Source: Opitutaceae bacterium
Lineage (GTDB): Bacteria > Verrucomicrobiota > Verrucomicrobiia > Opitutales > Opitutaceae
NCBI GenBank assembly: GCA_028691845.1
Contig: JAQUYL010000006.1
Span: 83,522-147,521 of the forward strand
Reading direction: 5' to 3'
Length of the DNA stretch: 64,000 bases
The position numbers were made by a program, and so were the translations under genes. Every line of letters begins with the position of its first letter. Positions within the stretch are counted from its first letter, which is position 1. The notes beneath the pieces are model-generated. The model was not told the DNA's origin and did no database searches. It worked only from the letters and a program-made list of their open reading frames with translations. Below are positions 30,243-40,935 of the stretch, in pieces.

Positions 30243-30428
30243 ATGCAAAACAATCCAATGAAAGTCGTTTGTGCCTGGTGCCAGAAGGTGCTGGTGGACG
30301 ATCCCGATAGTAACGCCTTTGTCTCGCACGGAATCTGCGAAGGGTGCGCCGCCCAACTCAACGCGCAGCAGAAGGTGAGCCTGGAGGACTTGCTCAACCG
30401 GCTCTCGATTTTCCGGTCGTGGCGATGA
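30243..30428 (+). CDS. small Cys-rich protein, probable first part of a split zinc-ribbon/PAS-like protein
   Basis: A 61-residue frame with 'VVCAWCQKVLVDD' and 'SHGICEGCAAQLN', two CxxC pairs that look like a zinc ribbon, followed by a short helix ('LEDLLNRLS'). An ATG six codons in (30258) is an alternative start. Similar CxWC...SHGIC.xC headers normally lead straight into a PAS-like domain. Here the frame stops at 30428, overlapping the next start by four bases (ATGA). The end 'IFRSWR' looks like frameshifted read-through, since the next frame continues 'DFPVVAMSDEVVALGANRAAERML' from the same bases. Confidence 0.6.
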   Translation: MQNNPMKVVCAWCQKVLVDDPDSNAFVSHGICEGCAAQLNAQQKVSLEDLLNRLSIFRSWR

Positions 30429-30778
30429 GCGACGAGGTCGTCGCACTGGGAGCCAACCGCGCCGCCGAGCGGATGCTGGGAAAACCGTCCTCGGCCATGA
30501 GGGGCATGCGGGGAGGAACGATCATCGAGTGTGTTTATGCCCAGTCTCCGGAGGGATGCGGGGGAACGGAGCACTGCTCCGGCTGCACCCTGCGCCGGAT
30601 CATCACCGCCACGGCGGCGGACGGGCAGCCCCGGTATGGCGCCACCTCGGTTCATCTCCTCCGGGCCGCCCAGGGGCTCAAGGAGGAGTCGATCCGGTTT
30701 TCCACGCGCATGGTGGGCCAGATGGTCTTCGTCACCCTCGAAGGCCTGCACGTGCCCAACGACCGTGTTCACGGCTAA
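30425..30778 (+). CDS. PAS-like domain protein, second part of a split gene or coupled partner
   Basis: A 117-residue frame starting at the ATG of an ATGA overlap with the preceding Cys-rich frame. 'VVALGANRAAERMLGKPSSAMRG' is typical of the first strand and helix of PAS domains, and 'CVYAQSPEGCGGTEHCSGCTLRRIITATA' adds four or five cysteines that might bind metal or a haem-like group. The same frame is open upstream to 30344, and 'DFPVV' just before the ATG extends the PAS strand, so a single-base loss in one original gene is likely. A true two-gene operon with coupled translation remains possible. Confidence 0.55.
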   Translation: MSDEVVALGANRAAERMLGKPSSAMRGMRGGTIIECVYAQSPEGCGGTEHCSGCTLRRIITATAADGQPRYGATSVHLLRAAQGLKEESIRFSTRMVGQMVFVTLEGLHVPNDRVHG

Positions 30779-30886
30779 ACGCCGCACATCATCCCCCCCC
30801 GACCCCGACTCGTGGATCGGTTCTCTTCGGGGTTCTCCTCGCTCGTCCTTCATCCATCCGGCAAAGCCGGGCCACCTCCCAGAATC

Positions 30887-30996
30887 TTGTCACCTATTGG
30901 GTGACAAATCTGCTGCCCGTTCATCCTTGCAGACTGCAATCGGCCAGACGGCGTTGTCCATCATTACGCCTGAACTTGTCACCTATTGGGTTACAT
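30887..30996. repeat. two copies of a 21-base palindromic element
   Basis: TTGTCACCTATTGGGTGACAA at 30887-30907 is a perfect 8-bp inverted repeat around a five-base loop. A second copy at 30976-30996 is identical over the first 16 bases, then degenerates. They are 89 bases apart between the PAS-like gene and smc, which converge. Confidence 0.6.
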
Positions 30997-31070
30997 GGCT
31001 CCCCAAAACAAGCCATGAAAGAAGGAACGCCTTGCTTTCCGGCCGCGCCGATCCGGAATCCTGCCGGCGC

Positions 31071-34000
31071 TCACGCCCCGGCGGGAATCGGGGACAGGTG
31101 GGCGTTGCGCACGGCATCGGCGATCGTCGGTGAGGACACCGCCTCGGCCTCGCCGCGCTCCTGGTTGAAGCGCATGGACAGGATCTTGGACACGCCGCGT
31201 TCCTGCATGGTCACGCCGTAAATCGCGTCGGCCGTCGCGATCGTACTCTTGTTGTGCGTAATGATGAGGAACTGCGAATCCTTGGTGAACTGCTTGAGCA
31301 GGTTTGTGAACCGGTGGATGTTCGATTCATCGAGCGGCGCGTCGAGTTCATCCAGCAGGCAGAACGGGCTCGGTTTGACCAGATAAAGGGCGAAAAGCAG
31401 CGCGACGGCGGTCAGCGTCTTCTGGCCGCCAGAGAGCAGCGTGATGTTGCGCAGCTTGGTGCCCGGCGGCTGGGCGATGATATCGATGCCGCTCTCCAGA
31501 GGATCCTCGGTCACAACGAGATCCAGTTCAGCATGTCCCCCGCCAAACAGCGTATGGAAGGTGTAGATAAAGTTCTTTTTGATCTGCTCGAAGGTCACCT
31601 CAAACTGCCGGAGAGACGTTTGATTGATGTCGTCGATTGCCTTCAGGAGTTGCGCCTTGGCATTTGTCAGATCGTCGCTCTGGGCCTTGAGGAACTCGAA
31701 ACGCTGCTTTAATTCGGAGTATTCCTCGATCGCGACCAGATTGACTGCGCCCATGCCCTGCAACCGGGTGCGGAGCGCCTCCACCTCGATGCGCACTTCA
31801 TCCCAACTGGTCTGGGCCAAGGCGATCAGATCCTGCTCGGTCGGATCGCCTTTCGGCGCCTTTTCCCGGCGCCGGCGTTTCGTCGCCGACTTCGCTTCGA
31901 TCTCGCCGGTGGCGGGAACAGCGACACTGGAGCCGGACGGTTCATCCTCCTCGTCAAGGTCCAGGGCCTTGAGGCCCTCGGGTTCATCGTCGGCATGCCA
32001 GAGCAGTTGCTGCCAGTCCTGCGTGGCCACCTCGACCTGAAATTCGCGCTGCACCTCCTCGGTGAGAAACTGCGCCCGGGCTCGCGTCTCAGCCACCTTC
32101 ACCTCATTCTGGCTCAGTTCACCCTGGGCCGTCTCCGCCTCGGTGCGGATCGCGGCCAAGCCTGTCTCCAGTCCGGAGATATCCTGCTCCACCGCCACAA
32201 GCTCGGTGCGGATCTTTTCCAACGACTCATGCGCCACGGCCAGGGTTTGGGCGATTTCCTCCGCGCGAAGTTTCTGGGCCGCGGACTCAGACTCGAGCTG
32301 TTTCACCTGTTCCGACCAGGTTTCCAGCTCGATCTCGCGCTGTTCGTAAAGGTCAGCCAGTTGCACCCGGCGTCGTTCCATTTCGGTGAGGCCGCGATCG
32401 AGCACCTCGACCTTCTGCCGGCGCTCCGCCAGCTCCAGTCGGGCTTGCGCCAGGGCTTCCTTCTTGAGATCGCGGTCGCCCCGGATTTCGGCCAGGCGTT
32501 TCTCCATAGCCGCGATCTTCTCCCGTTGCGCCGCCACGGCCCCGTCGGCCTCGGCGAGGCCGGCCTGCGCCTTGGCCAATCGGGTTTGCGCCTCATCATG
32601 CGCCAGCTTGAGGTTGGCCAGCTCATTCTCCATGCGGGTAAACCGGATCTGGGCCTCGTCGTGCGAGCGCTGGGCGCTTTTTTCCTCGGAGTGAATACCC
32701 GCAGCCTGCTGGGTGGCGACAAGCACATCCTTGCGCTTCTGTTCCAGCGCCGCCTCCGCCTGGGCCAGCGAGGCGTTTAGCTGGTCGATCAGTGAACGCT
32801 GTTCGGCATGCGCCTGCTGTTCGCGCGCCACCTGCCGGGCCGTCTCGCGCAGGTCGATTTCGCGCTGCACTATAGTGTTGTCCGGACGCTTGTGATAGCC
32901 GCCGAAAACCACGCCGCGCCGGTCGACCAGGTCGCCCTTGGGGGTGGCCACCATGAGAAAGCTGAAGCCTGGATTGGTTTTCCAGTGATCGAGAAAGGCG
33001 TTGAGGTCGTCGGCAATGTAGCAGGACGACAACAAACTCGCGACAGGGTGGGATTCATCGAGACCATCGACGGCCTCGGTAGCGGGCCGGAGCCCGGCGG
33101 GAAGGGTATCCGTTGCCGCCTTCCGGCTGCCCACTTCGGCCACCTGCATATGCACGCTGCCGATCTTTCCCTGCTCCAGATGGGCGATGATCCTCTGGGC
33201 GGTGCCGAGATCCGCCACCCCGATGGCCTCCACGGATGAACCGAGAATAGCCTCCAGCGCCTTGGCGTATTCCACCTTCACTTCCAGCCCGCGCGTGACC
33301 GGGACAAGCTTCCGCCCCTCCAATAATCCGTCGAGCCGGCCCGACAGCAGGGCCTTGGCGCCTTCGCCGAAACCCTCCCATTTTTCCTGCATCTGCTGCA
33401 GCAGCTTCAGGCGCGCGGCCTTCTGGGCGAGGCTGCGATCGATCTCCTGCAGCTTGCGCTGGCCTTCCCGGAACCTCTGGGTGGATTCCTGCAAGGCCTG
33501 TTGCGCCGCCTGCGCCTCGTTGTGCGCCCGGCTTTGGTCGGCCCGCGCGGCTTCGACGCGCAGCCGGACTTGACCGAGTGTCGCCGCCGCTCCCGCCACA
33601 ATCTGGCGCACTTCCTCGATCTCGGCAGCCACCTGATCGTGCCGGAGCTGGCTGGTCCTTGCATCAACCTCCAGGCTGGAACTGTCGGTGCGCAACCGCG
33701 CGACCGTGCTCTCCAATTGCAACAGGCGGAATTTATCTTCGTCGAGCTGGCGCCCGTCCCGTGTCAATTCGCCCTCGACAACCGCTAGTTCGCGGTTGCG
33801 GTCCTGGAAAACGGCATCGCTGCTGCCGAGCAGGCTGAGTTGCATCTGCTTGTCCTGCGCACCGGTATCGACCTGCGTGGCGAGTTCCTTGAGCTGCATT
33901 TCCAGCTCGGCGAGATCCTGACGGCCCCCCTCGATGCGTTCGAGCAAGCCGGTTCGCCGCACCAGGGCCAGTCCCGCCTGGTTTTCCGCCTGTTCCTTCT

Positions 34001-34886
34001 GGGAACGCAGGTCGAAAACCGCCTGCTGGGCATCCTGTCCGCGCTGGTTGAGTTCGCTGCGGGCAGACTTCCTCTGCTCGAGCGCCTGCTGCCGCTCCTC
34101 GAGGGAGGTCCGGCGGATTTCCGCATCGCTGCGCTGAACCGCCACCCGGCCCTCGAGGTCGGCCAAAATGGCGCTGAGCTGGCGGTATTGCCAGTTGCTG
34201 AGGGCGAGGCTGAGGTGGCGCAGCCGGAAACTCACCCGTTTGTAGCGGATGGCCTTGGCCGCTTGGCGCCGAAGGCTGCCGATCTGGCGGCCGACCTCGC
34301 TGATCACATCGACAATCCGCGCGAGATTCTGATCGGTGAGAGCCAGTTTGCTGAGCGCCTCGCGGCGCTGGGCCTTGTATTTGGTGATGCCAGCGGCCTC
34401 CTCAAAAACGGTGCGGCGTTCTTCGGGTTTGGACGACAGGATCTGGTCGATTTGGCCCTGTGCCATAATCGAATAGCTGGTCCGGCCGACACCGGTGTCC
34501 ATGAAAAGCTTGTGGATGTCCTTCAGCCGGACGAACTGGCCGTTGAGCAGGTAATCACTCTGTCCGTCACGGGAAACCCGGCGGGTGATCTCGACTTCAT
34601 GAAAATCCGTGCCGAGCTGTCTTTCGCACTCGGTCAGGAGCAGCGACACCTCGCACAACGCGAGCGGCTTGCGCGTGTCGGTGCCTTCGAAGATGACGTC
34701 CTGCATCTTGCCACCACGGAGAGCCTTGGCGCTCTGCTCGCCAAGCACCCAACGGATGGCGTCGGCGATGTTGCTCTTGCCGCAACCATTCGGGCCGACA
34801 ATGGACGTCACGCCGGGGTCGAAGGATAGGACCGTAGAGTCAGCGAAACTTTTAAATCCGTGAAGCTTGAGCGCCTTAAGATACAT
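31071..34886 (-). CDS. smc: chromosome segregation protein SMC
   Basis: A 1271-residue SMC ATPase that compacts and resolves chromosomes. The N-terminal head has Walker A '[23 protein letters not shown]' (about 30-50), two coiled-coil arms rich in Glu, Gln, Arg and Ala flank a hinge at about 510-660 ('[20 protein letters not shown]... [15 protein letters not shown]'), and the C-terminal head has the ABC signature '[19 protein letters not shown]', Walker B '[18 protein letters not shown]' and '[15 protein letters not shown]'. Partners ScpA and ScpB are not in the window. The second arm carries a '[14 protein letters not shown]' basic insertion. Confidence 0.97.
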   Translation of the reverse strand: MYLKALKLHGFKSFADSTVLSFDPGVTSIVGPNGCGKSNIADAIRWVLGEQSAKALRGGKMQDVIFEGTDTRKPLALCEVSLLLTECERQLGTDFHEVEITRRVSRDGQSDYLLNGQFVRLKDIHKLFMDTGVGRTSYSIMAQGQIDQILSSKPEERRTVFEEAAGITKYKAQRREALSKLALTDQNLARIVDVISEVGRQIGSLRRQAAKAIRYKRVSFRLRHLSLALSNWQYRQLSAILADLEGRVAVQRSDAEIRRTSLEERQQALEQRKSARSELNQRGQDAQQAVFDLRSQKEQAENQAGLALVRRTGLLERIEGGRQDLAELEMQLKELATQVDTGAQDKQMQLSLLGSSDAVFQDRNRELAVVEGELTRDGRQLDEDKFRLLQLESTVARLRTDSSSLEVDARTSQLRHDQVAAEIEEVRQIVAGAAATLGQVRLRVEAARADQSRAHNEAQAAQQALQESTQRFREGQRKLQEIDRSLAQKAARLKLLQQMQEKWEGFGEGAKALLSGRLDGLLEGRKLVPVTRGLEVKVEYAKALEAILGSSVEAIGVADLGTAQRIIAHLEQGKIGSVHMQVAEVGSRKAATDTLPAGLRPATEAVDGLDESHPVASLLSSCYIADDLNAFLDHWKTNPGFSFLMVATPKGDLVDRRGVVFGGYHKRPDNTIVQREIDLRETARQVAREQQAHAEQRSLIDQLNASLAQAEAALEQKRKDVLVATQQAAGIHSEEKSAQRSHDEAQIRFTRMENELANLKLAHDEAQTRLAKAQAGLAEADGAVAAQREKIAAMEKRLAEIRGDRDLKKEALAQARLELAERRQKVEVLDRGLTEMERRRVQLADLYEQREIELETWSEQVKQLESESAAQKLRAEEIAQTLAVAHESLEKIRTELVAVEQDISGLETGLAAIRTEAETAQGELSQNEVKVAETRARAQFLTEEVQREFQVEVATQDWQQLLWHADDEPEGLKALDLDEEDEPSGSSVAVPATGEIEAKSATKRRRREKAPKGDPTEQDLIALAQTSWDEVRIEVEALRTRLQGMGAVNLVAIEEYSELKQRFEFLKAQSDDLTNAKAQLLKAIDDINQTSLRQFEVTFEQIKKNFIYTFHTLFGGGHAELDLVVTEDPLESGIDIIAQPPGTKLRNITLLSGGQKTLTAVALLFALYLVKPSPFCLLDELDAPLDESNIHRFTNLLKQFTKDSQFLIITHNKSTIATADAIYGVTMQERGVSKILSMRFNQERGEAEAVSSPTIADAVRNAHLSPIPAGA

Positions 34887-35131
34887 GAACTAAAGGCGAA
34901 AACTAGAGGGGGGGCTGTCCTGCTGCGCAATGGAAAAAACGCTCCCTCGATTTGTTACTTGAGCCTGGGACGCGATGAAGCGCCACCGTTGTACGTTTGG
35001 CATACGATGCCGCTGCTCGTCTCGCGGATGGGCTCGACTCGGGCAGTCGCAACGATCGGCCATAAGTGTTTGAAGTCCGGATTGATCGTGCACCCTCCCC
35101 TCACTCAGGGGCTTGCCTTCCAAGCGTGAAA

Positions 35132-36565
35132 TTACTTGTGGTCCCAAGGGAGGTGCACCTGCAGCCGGGGGTATTTCCAGATACGGACGACCTCAAACAT
35201 TTTGCCGGGATTGAGGATCCCGCGCGGGTCGAGAGCCCGCTTGATCGCCTTCATCGCCTTCACCTGCGCCGGCCGATGCTGGAGGCGCAGGAACGGCGAC
35301 TTGGCCAGTCCGATGCCGTGTTCGCCGGAGATGGCTCCGCCAAGGCTCACGACTGTCTCCATCAAGCGCTGGAGGGTGCTCACCGCCATGCGCGCTTCGG
35401 CGGCGTTTTCCCGGTGGTACATGATGTTCACATGCAGGTTGCCGTCGGCCAGATGGCCGAAAGTGGGGATGGACAGGCCGGAATCCCGCCTCAGTAGGGC
35501 GAGAAAGCGGGCGAAGCGCCCGTAGTTGCGCATCGGCACGACGATGTCCTCGTTAAGCTTGGAGTCGCCCAGTTCGAACATGGCCCCGGAGCATTTGCGG
35601 CGCACGGCCCAGAGCGCCTCTGCCTCGGCGCGATCGCGCGCTGCCCGGAAAGCGGCGGCATGCCGGCCGGCCCAGGCCAGCACGACGGGCCGCAGGTCAC
35701 GCAACTCCGCTTCCGAACCGGCCAGTTCAAGGAGGATGATCGGCCGGCCGGACTGGCCCGGGAAAACCACCCGACCGGTGGCGCTTTCGGCACAGAGCAC
35801 GCTCTCGCGATCGAGAAACTCGCAGATGGCCGGCTGCACCCGCTGGCGGAAAAGTTCTCGCGCGGCGCGCATGGCCTCAACCTCGTTGTGAAACGAGGTC
35901 AGGAGCGTCCAGCGGGCGGCTGGCTGCGGCACCAGTTTCACCACAGCCGCGGTTACGACCCCAAGCATGCCCTCGCTGCCGATCCAAAGATCTCGCAGGT
36001 TGAAACCGGCGGAGAACTTCTTGGTCGCCGTCCCCCACTCCACGTATTCGCCGGTGGGCAGGAATCCGTGCAGCGCGACCACGAAGTCGCGGGTGACGCC
36101 ATATTTGCCGCCGTGCATGCCACCCGCATTGCAGGCGATATTGCCGCCAATGGTGCAATACTCCTTGGATGATGGGTCCGGCGGATACAACCAACCCTTC
36201 GCCGCAGCCGCACGCTGGAGGGAGGCAGTCGTCGCCCCCGCTTGCACATGGGCCATGCCCGCCTCCACATCAATCCGCACCCGGTTGAGCCGACGCAGGT
36301 CAAGAACCCAGCCGCCCCGCACGGGTGCAGCGGAGCCCATCAGAGTCGTGCCCCGCCCACGCACCGTCACCGGCACCCGGTAGCGGTTGGCCAGTTCCAG
36401 CACGGTACCCACAGCGGCCTTCTGGCGCGGCCGGATGACCGCCTCCGGCAGAAAGGAAATCTTGCTACTGTCAAATGACGCGGCCCAGCACGTCTCCTTG
36501 TCCGTGCGGACAACGGTAGAGCCGAGCTTTCTGACAAGCCGTCTGGTGGCCAGGGAATGCAACAT
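35132..36565 (-). CDS. FAD-linked oxidoreductase, GlcD / D-lactate dehydrogenase type
   Basis: A 477-residue flavoprotein. The PCMH FAD domain shows 'VTVRGRGTTLMGSAAPVRGG' and 'GGNIACNAGGMHGGKYGVTRDFV'; the C-terminal substrate domain shows 'FGHLADGNLHVNIMYH' with metal-type histidines and 'ISGEHGIGLAKSPFL'. Such enzymes oxidise D-2-hydroxyacids (glycolate, D-lactate) and pass electrons to a quinone or cytochrome. No GlcE or Fe-S subunit GlcF is adjacent and no Fe-S motif is fused, so the electron acceptor is unclear. The start at 36565 (MLHSLATRR) is preferred over in-frame codons up to 36649. Confidence 0.88.
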   Translation of the reverse strand: MLHSLATRRLVRKLGSTVVRTDKETCWAASFDSSKISFLPEAVIRPRQKAAVGTVLELANRYRVPVTVRGRGTTLMGSAAPVRGGWVLDLRRLNRVRIDVEAGMAHVQAGATTASLQRAAAAKGWLYPPDPSSKEYCTIGGNIACNAGGMHGGKYGVTRDFVVALHGFLPTGEYVEWGTATKKFSAGFNLRDLWIGSEGMLGVVTAAVVKLVPQPAARWTLLTSFHNEVEAMRAARELFRQRVQPAICEFLDRESVLCAESATGRVVFPGQSGRPIILLELAGSEAELRDLRPVVLAWAGRHAAAFRAARDRAEAEALWAVRRKCSGAMFELGDSKLNEDIVVPMRNYGRFARFLALLRRDSGLSIPTFGHLADGNLHVNIMYHRENAAEARMAVSTLQRLMETVVSLGGAISGEHGIGLAKSPFLRLQHRPAQVKAMKAIKRALDPRGILNPGKMFEVVRIWKYPRLQVHLPWDHK

Positions 36566-36747
36566 GGATCGAGGACGATTTTCTAGATCACCCGCGGGCG
36601 GTGGGGCGAGTAAAGAAAACCGGGGAACGGCTGCGTTTTGCTTTTTCAAAAAACTTGGCGGGGTTCCCCAGGTAAGGACGCCGGCCCCAAGTGCTGCCCG
36701 AGCCTGCTGCTGTCATTATGCGCGGCAAGGCCTTGCTCCGCCCGGCC

Positions 36748-39700
36748 TCACTGGGCCGTCGTGACTTCCCGGGTCATCTCCAAGGCGAGCGTGCGGCATC
36801 CCTTGAAGTCGGTCTTGCAGGAGCCCAGGACGGGGATTTTCTCCACGCGGCGGACCGCCTTCGGAATCCAGAGGTTGGGCAGGTTGGCCTCCATCAGCCG
36901 GTCGCGAACATCGGCGGTGGAAACATCCTGGGTCGTGAGCAGCACCAGCGACTCACCCTTTGTCGCATCCGAAACGCCGACAATCACGAGCATCGGATCG
37001 TCCACCGGCTCCCATCCATAGGCATTGATCACCGCCTGTTCGATCACCCCATGCGGCACCATTTCGCCGCCAATCTTGGAGAAACGGGAGAGACGGCCTT
37101 CAATGTGGAGGAATCCATCGTCATCGAACCGCCCGAGGTCTCCGGTCACGAACCAGTCGCCCCGGAGTGCCTGGGCCGTGCGTTCGGAATCATTCAGGTA
37201 GCCGCGGAAAACATTGGCTCCGCGCAGCCAGATGAGGCCCGTGTCATTCATGGGCAGCTCCACGCCGGTCTCGGGATCGACGATGCGCGCAGTCATGCCC
37301 GGGAGCAGACGGCCGACCGATCCGGTGCGCTTGCCAATCTGGTGCCGTGCGGTGGAGACGGTGATTGGCGGATCAGGCTGGTTCACGTTGCTGACCGGCG
37401 TCGTTTCAGTGAGCCCGTAACACTGCATGATTTCGATGCCGAATTGCTTGAGAAACGCCTCGTAGAGATCCAGGGGGAGCTTCTCTGCGCCAGTCGCCAC
37501 AATGGCGAGTGATTGGAGTTCCTCTTTTGTCGCCTTCTTGAGGAAGGGACGGATAAACGTCGGCGCGCCCACCAGGACCGTGGCTTTCTCCTGGGCAATG
37601 GCCTCGACAATCCGGCGGGTGTCCAACGGGCTGGGCACTGTAACTACCCGGCAGCCACGCAGGATCGGATACCAGATGGTAACGGTGAAACCCATGCTGT
37701 GGAAGAGGGGCAGACAGCCCACAAGGATGGCCGTCTTGGGAAGGATGGAGAGCGAGGAGATCTGCGCGCAGTTGGCCAGCACGTTGCGATGCGACAGCAC
37801 GACCCCCTTCGGCTCGCCCGCACTGCCGCTGGTGAACAGCAGCGCGGCCTCTTCATCGTCGCCCTCCCGGGGCAGGCCGAGCAGGCCGGCCACCCACTGG
37901 TTGGGCAACAGCCAGGCGGCCAGCAGCCAGGGTAGTATGGCACGCTTGCCGCCCATGGCCTTCATCTCCTCCTGCAAATCGAGGGTTCGCTCCAGCCACG
38001 GAAAGTTCGGCAAACGCGCTCGCATGGCATCGGCCGTGATGATGGTCTTGATTTCCCCCCGCCGGAAACTCGCCTCGAGGGCGGCGCGCCCCGTGGTAAA
38101 ATTAAGATTCACCGGCGTCTTTCCGGCGCAGACGACAGCAAGGTTCACAAGGGTGCCGGCAATCCCGGGCGGGAGCACAATGCCGATCCGTTGCTCGGGG
38201 ACGATCTTTTTGATGTGCCGCGAAAAAGCCGCCGCCGCCGCAAGCAGCTGCCCCGCATTGATTTCGCGCCGATCTGCCGTCCGATCGACAATTTCCAGGC
38301 AGCCGGGCCGCTTGGCCAGAGCGCGAATACATTCCCGCCCCAGATTGCGCCGCAAGATCGGGCGTTCCGCAAACGCCTCGGCTGTGAGGTCCAGCAAGGC
38401 TTTGCGGGCCGTGGGGCGGCTGACCTGGTCAGCCGGGATTGGCTGCCCAAACTGCACGAGTACGTGGGTCGGCATCAGCCGCGGTGATTTCCACAGGTAT
38501 TTGTTCCCGGCAAACGAGAACACCGATCCCCACATGCCGTCGATGACGGCGGGAACCACGGGCACCTTGACGGCCTCGGCGATCAGGCAGAAACCGTTTT
38601 TCAGTCCCATAAGCTGCCCCGTGCGGGAAATGGCACCCTCGGGGAAAACGCACACCACCTCGCCTCGTCCGACGGCTTCCGCCGCCAGCCGGATGCCCTT
38701 GGTCGGCTTGTTCAGCGCCACCGGGATGACGCCCAGGGCACGATACAGGTACCGCAGGATCGGGCTCCGGGTGCGGCCGGCAAACGCCACAAAACGCAGG
38801 TTGCGCGGCGACGCGATCTGCAGCACGACGGCGTCGACATAGGACAGGTGGTTGCATATGATCAACCCGCCTCCCGCCACCGGCACATGCGCCGCGCCCC
38901 GCACCTGCACCCAGTAGAAGATCGGCCCGATGAGCCGCATGACCGAGCACACGGTGTCGTGGGGCAGATGCCACAATGCCCAAACCAGCATCCCCAGGGT
39001 GAACGCCGCCAGAAAGAGAATCTGGGCCGAGTGCCCCCAGTTCAGCAACCGATCGTTGTTGAAGACAAAAAACAGGCCGCTCGCGAGGAGACCGCCCGCA
39101 CTGTCCATCAACCCGACGGCCGCCAGCACGCGCCCGCGGCTATGCGCACCCGCCGTTTCCTGGATAAATGCATACAGCGGCACCACGAGCATTCCGCCCG
39201 CGAACCCGGCTGTAACCAGTCCGGCGCTGAACGCCACCCCTGGTTCCCCGACCAAACTCAGCACCAGCAGCGCCAGCAGCAGCAGAGTGCCGCCAATCGG
39301 CACCAGGCCCAGTTCGATGCCGCGGCGCGACAGGAGGCCGGCGGAAATATTGCCCAGCATCGTGCCAAATCCCAGCAGGAGCAGCATGATACCGGCATCG
39401 GTGCCCGAGCCCACCCCCCCCTGGTGGACTTCGGCGCCAATGTGGGTCAGCAAAAGATAGACGAAACCACCGAGGCTGTAGAAAAAAACAATCCCCATTG
39501 CGGCGCGAAACAACGACCGGGCCTGCCACAGCTCGGTCAGGAGCGCGCCGTGGCGGACGAACAGGCTGGCGCCAAAGGGCTCGGAGGACTGCGCCGGCGT
39601 CCGCTCCACAATTTGGAAGAGCAGCCACGACACCGCCGACGCCACGGTCAGGATGATCGCCGTCATCAGCGCCGCCTGCCATGCCGCGTTCACGCCGCCC

Positions 39701-40224
39701 GGGCCGCCGAGTTGCGCGCGGGCCGCGAAGAAATCGAACATTCGTCCGCCGCCGAATCCACCCAGCAGAAGGGCGGTCACGGAAAGCATTTCCATCCAGC
39801 CGACAACGCGCGCCAGCCGCACCGCGGGCACCATCTCCCGCAGCACCGCGCGCTTGGCCGGCGCGAAGATCGTCGCCTGTAGCGGGAGCAAAATGAAGCA
39901 CGCCACGGCGCCCCATAGCGAATGCAGCCAGAGTGCGGTCACCAGCAACACCATGCTCACAAACTGCATGCCCAGCGACAGATTGAGCACCACCGTCTTG
40001 GAAAACCGGTCGGTGAACCATCCGGCCAGAGGGGAAAAAAGCAGGAAGGGCACCACCAAGAATACCCCGAGCAGCGACCGGATCGCGTCCGGATCGCTCT
40101 CTGCGCCCAGCACACCCGGGAATTGCGCCAGCGCGATCAGCATCAACTGGGCCGCGTTGCTGTTGAACATGACCTGCGCCTGCGCGCCCAACAACGCAGC
40201 GAGAGAGAATCGCGGTGATTTCAT
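36748..40224 (-). CDS. aas: fused lysophospholipid transporter / acyltransferase / acyl-ACP synthetase (Aas-LplT type)
   Basis: A 1158-residue three-domain protein. Residues 1 to about 420 form an MFS transporter like LplT; about 440-620 is a PlsC acyltransferase with the HX4D motif 'CNHLSYVDAV' (H459, D464) and 'VCVFPEGAISRTG'; about 640-1158 is an AMP-binding acyl-ACP/CoA synthetase with 'LLFTSGSAGEPKGVVLSH', 'YGLTETTPVSN' and 'VTGDLGRFDDDGFLHIEGRLSRFSKIGGE'. In E. coli, LplT flips lysophospholipid inward and Aas re-acylates it; here all three steps are in one chain. The gene is followed by no obvious partner. Confidence 0.93.
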   Translation of the reverse strand: MKSPRFSLAALLGAQAQVMFNSNAAQLMLIALAQFPGVLGAESDPDAIRSLLGVFLVVPFLLFSPLAGWFTDRFSKTVVLNLSLGMQFVSMVLLVTALWLHSLWGAVACFILLPLQATIFAPAKRAVLREMVPAVRLARVVGWMEMLSVTALLLGGFGGGRMFDFFAARAQLGGPGGVNAAWQAALMTAIILTVASAVSWLLFQIVERTPAQSSEPFGASLFVRHGALLTELWQARSLFRAAMGIVFFYSLGGFVYLLLTHIGAEVHQGGVGSGTDAGIMLLLLGFGTMLGNISAGLLSRRGIELGLVPIGGTLLLLALLVLSLVGEPGVAFSAGLVTAGFAGGMLVVPLYAFIQETAGAHSRGRVLAAVGLMDSAGGLLASGLFFVFNNDRLLNWGHSAQILFLAAFTLGMLVWALWHLPHDTVCSVMRLIGPIFYWVQVRGAAHVPVAGGGLIICNHLSYVDAVVLQIASPRNLRFVAFAGRTRSPILRYLYRALGVIPVALNKPTKGIRLAAEAVGRGEVVCVFPEGAISRTGQLMGLKNGFCLIAEAVKVPVVPAVIDGMWGSVFSFAGNKYLWKSPRLMPTHVLVQFGQPIPADQVSRPTARKALLDLTAEAFAERPILRRNLGRECIRALAKRPGCLEIVDRTADRREINAGQLLAAAAAFSRHIKKIVPEQRIGIVLPPGIAGTLVNLAVVCAGKTPVNLNFTTGRAALEASFRRGEIKTIITADAMRARLPNFPWLERTLDLQEEMKAMGGKRAILPWLLAAWLLPNQWVAGLLGLPREGDDEEAALLFTSGSAGEPKGVVLSHRNVLANCAQISSLSILPKTAILVGCLPLFHSMGFTVTIWYPILRGCRVVTVPSPLDTRRIVEAIAQEKATVLVGAPTFIRPFLKKATKEELQSLAIVATGAEKLPLDLYEAFLKQFGIEIMQCYGLTETTPVSNVNQPDPPITVSTARHQIGKRTGSVGRLLPGMTARIVDPETGVELPMNDTGLIWLRGANVFRGYLNDSERTAQALRGDWFVTGDLGRFDDDGFLHIEGRLSRFSKIGGEMVPHGVIEQAVINAYGWEPVDDPMLVIVGVSDATKGESLVLLTTQDVSTADVRDRLMEANLPNLWIPKAVRRVEKIPVLGSCKTDFKGCRTLALEMTREVTTAQ

Positions 40225-40245
40225 CCTAAGGGAGTGCTGGGTCTT

Positions 40246-40935
40246 TCATGACAACGAACCCGCGGCCGGCAAGTCCGGAGAAATCCCGCCCGCTCGGGGA
40301 TTTGCCCGCCAAGCCCGGAGATCGCGGGCCAGCGCGCCGAAACCGTGCGGAAAATCATTTTCCAGCCGGCGCACATCGCCCTGATGGCGGCGCACCTCCT
40401 GCAGGGCGCGCATGGTCTCATGCGGCAGCGAGGGCCGGTCGGTGCCGTAAACCCGCCATTTCAGCTCACGCCGGGTATAGGGCGGCCTTCCGCTCTCCTG
40501 TCCGCCCTGCCACGCCGCCTCGGTGACCGCGGCATCCCGCCCGCACAGGTACCAGGCCTCGATGGCCGGCACGGCCAGCCCAACGCCCCGCAACACGCGA
40601 TCGCGCCCGTGCGCCGGCGGAAGGTTTTTTTGCGTCCGTCGGAAAACGGACCGCAGCCGGCACAGCCGGCACAACGGATGATGGAAGCCCGGCGCTTCGT
40701 GCGCCGCGGTGTGCACCACGGAATCGTCGGAGTCCACCACCACCACGATTCCGTCCGCAGTGGTATTGAAATGCAGATGCCGGATGACCGAGGGCAGCAC
40801 CTGTTCGACCGAAGGCCAGCCGCGCGCCCGCAGCGACGGCGCCACCAGCTCGATCGGCCGGCCGAGGACAAACTCGGCCAGCACGCGCACGGCGGCCTCG
40901 TCCGCAGGAGATTCGCTGAGGATGGCCAGCTTCAT
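40246..40935 (-). CDS. TOPRIM-like protein paired with an ATPase
   Basis: A 229-residue protein of no confidently recognised family. Its layout suggests a TOPRIM fold: a conserved-position glutamate early ('LAILSESPADEAAV', E8), the strand 'GIVVVVDSDDS' with an acidic triad (D68, D70, D71), and 'AVPAIEAWYLCG' (E126), as in DUF4276-type and OLD-family nucleases. Its start overlaps the stop of the upstream ATPase gene by four bases (ATGA), indicating coupled translation. The C-terminal third is basic and may bind nucleic acid. A role as the nuclease of an ATPase-nuclease defence pair is inference. Confidence 0.65.
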   Translation of the reverse strand: MKLAILSESPADEAAVRVLAEFVLGRPIELVAPSLRARGWPSVEQVLPSVIRHLHFNTTADGIVVVVDSDDSVVHTAAHEAPGFHHPLCRLCRLRSVFRRTQKNLPPAHGRDRVLRGVGLAVPAIEAWYLCGRDAAVTEAAWQGGQESGRPPYTRRELKWRVYGTDRPSLPHETMRALQEVRRHQGDVRRLENDFPHGFGALARDLRAWRANPRAGGISPDLPAAGSLS

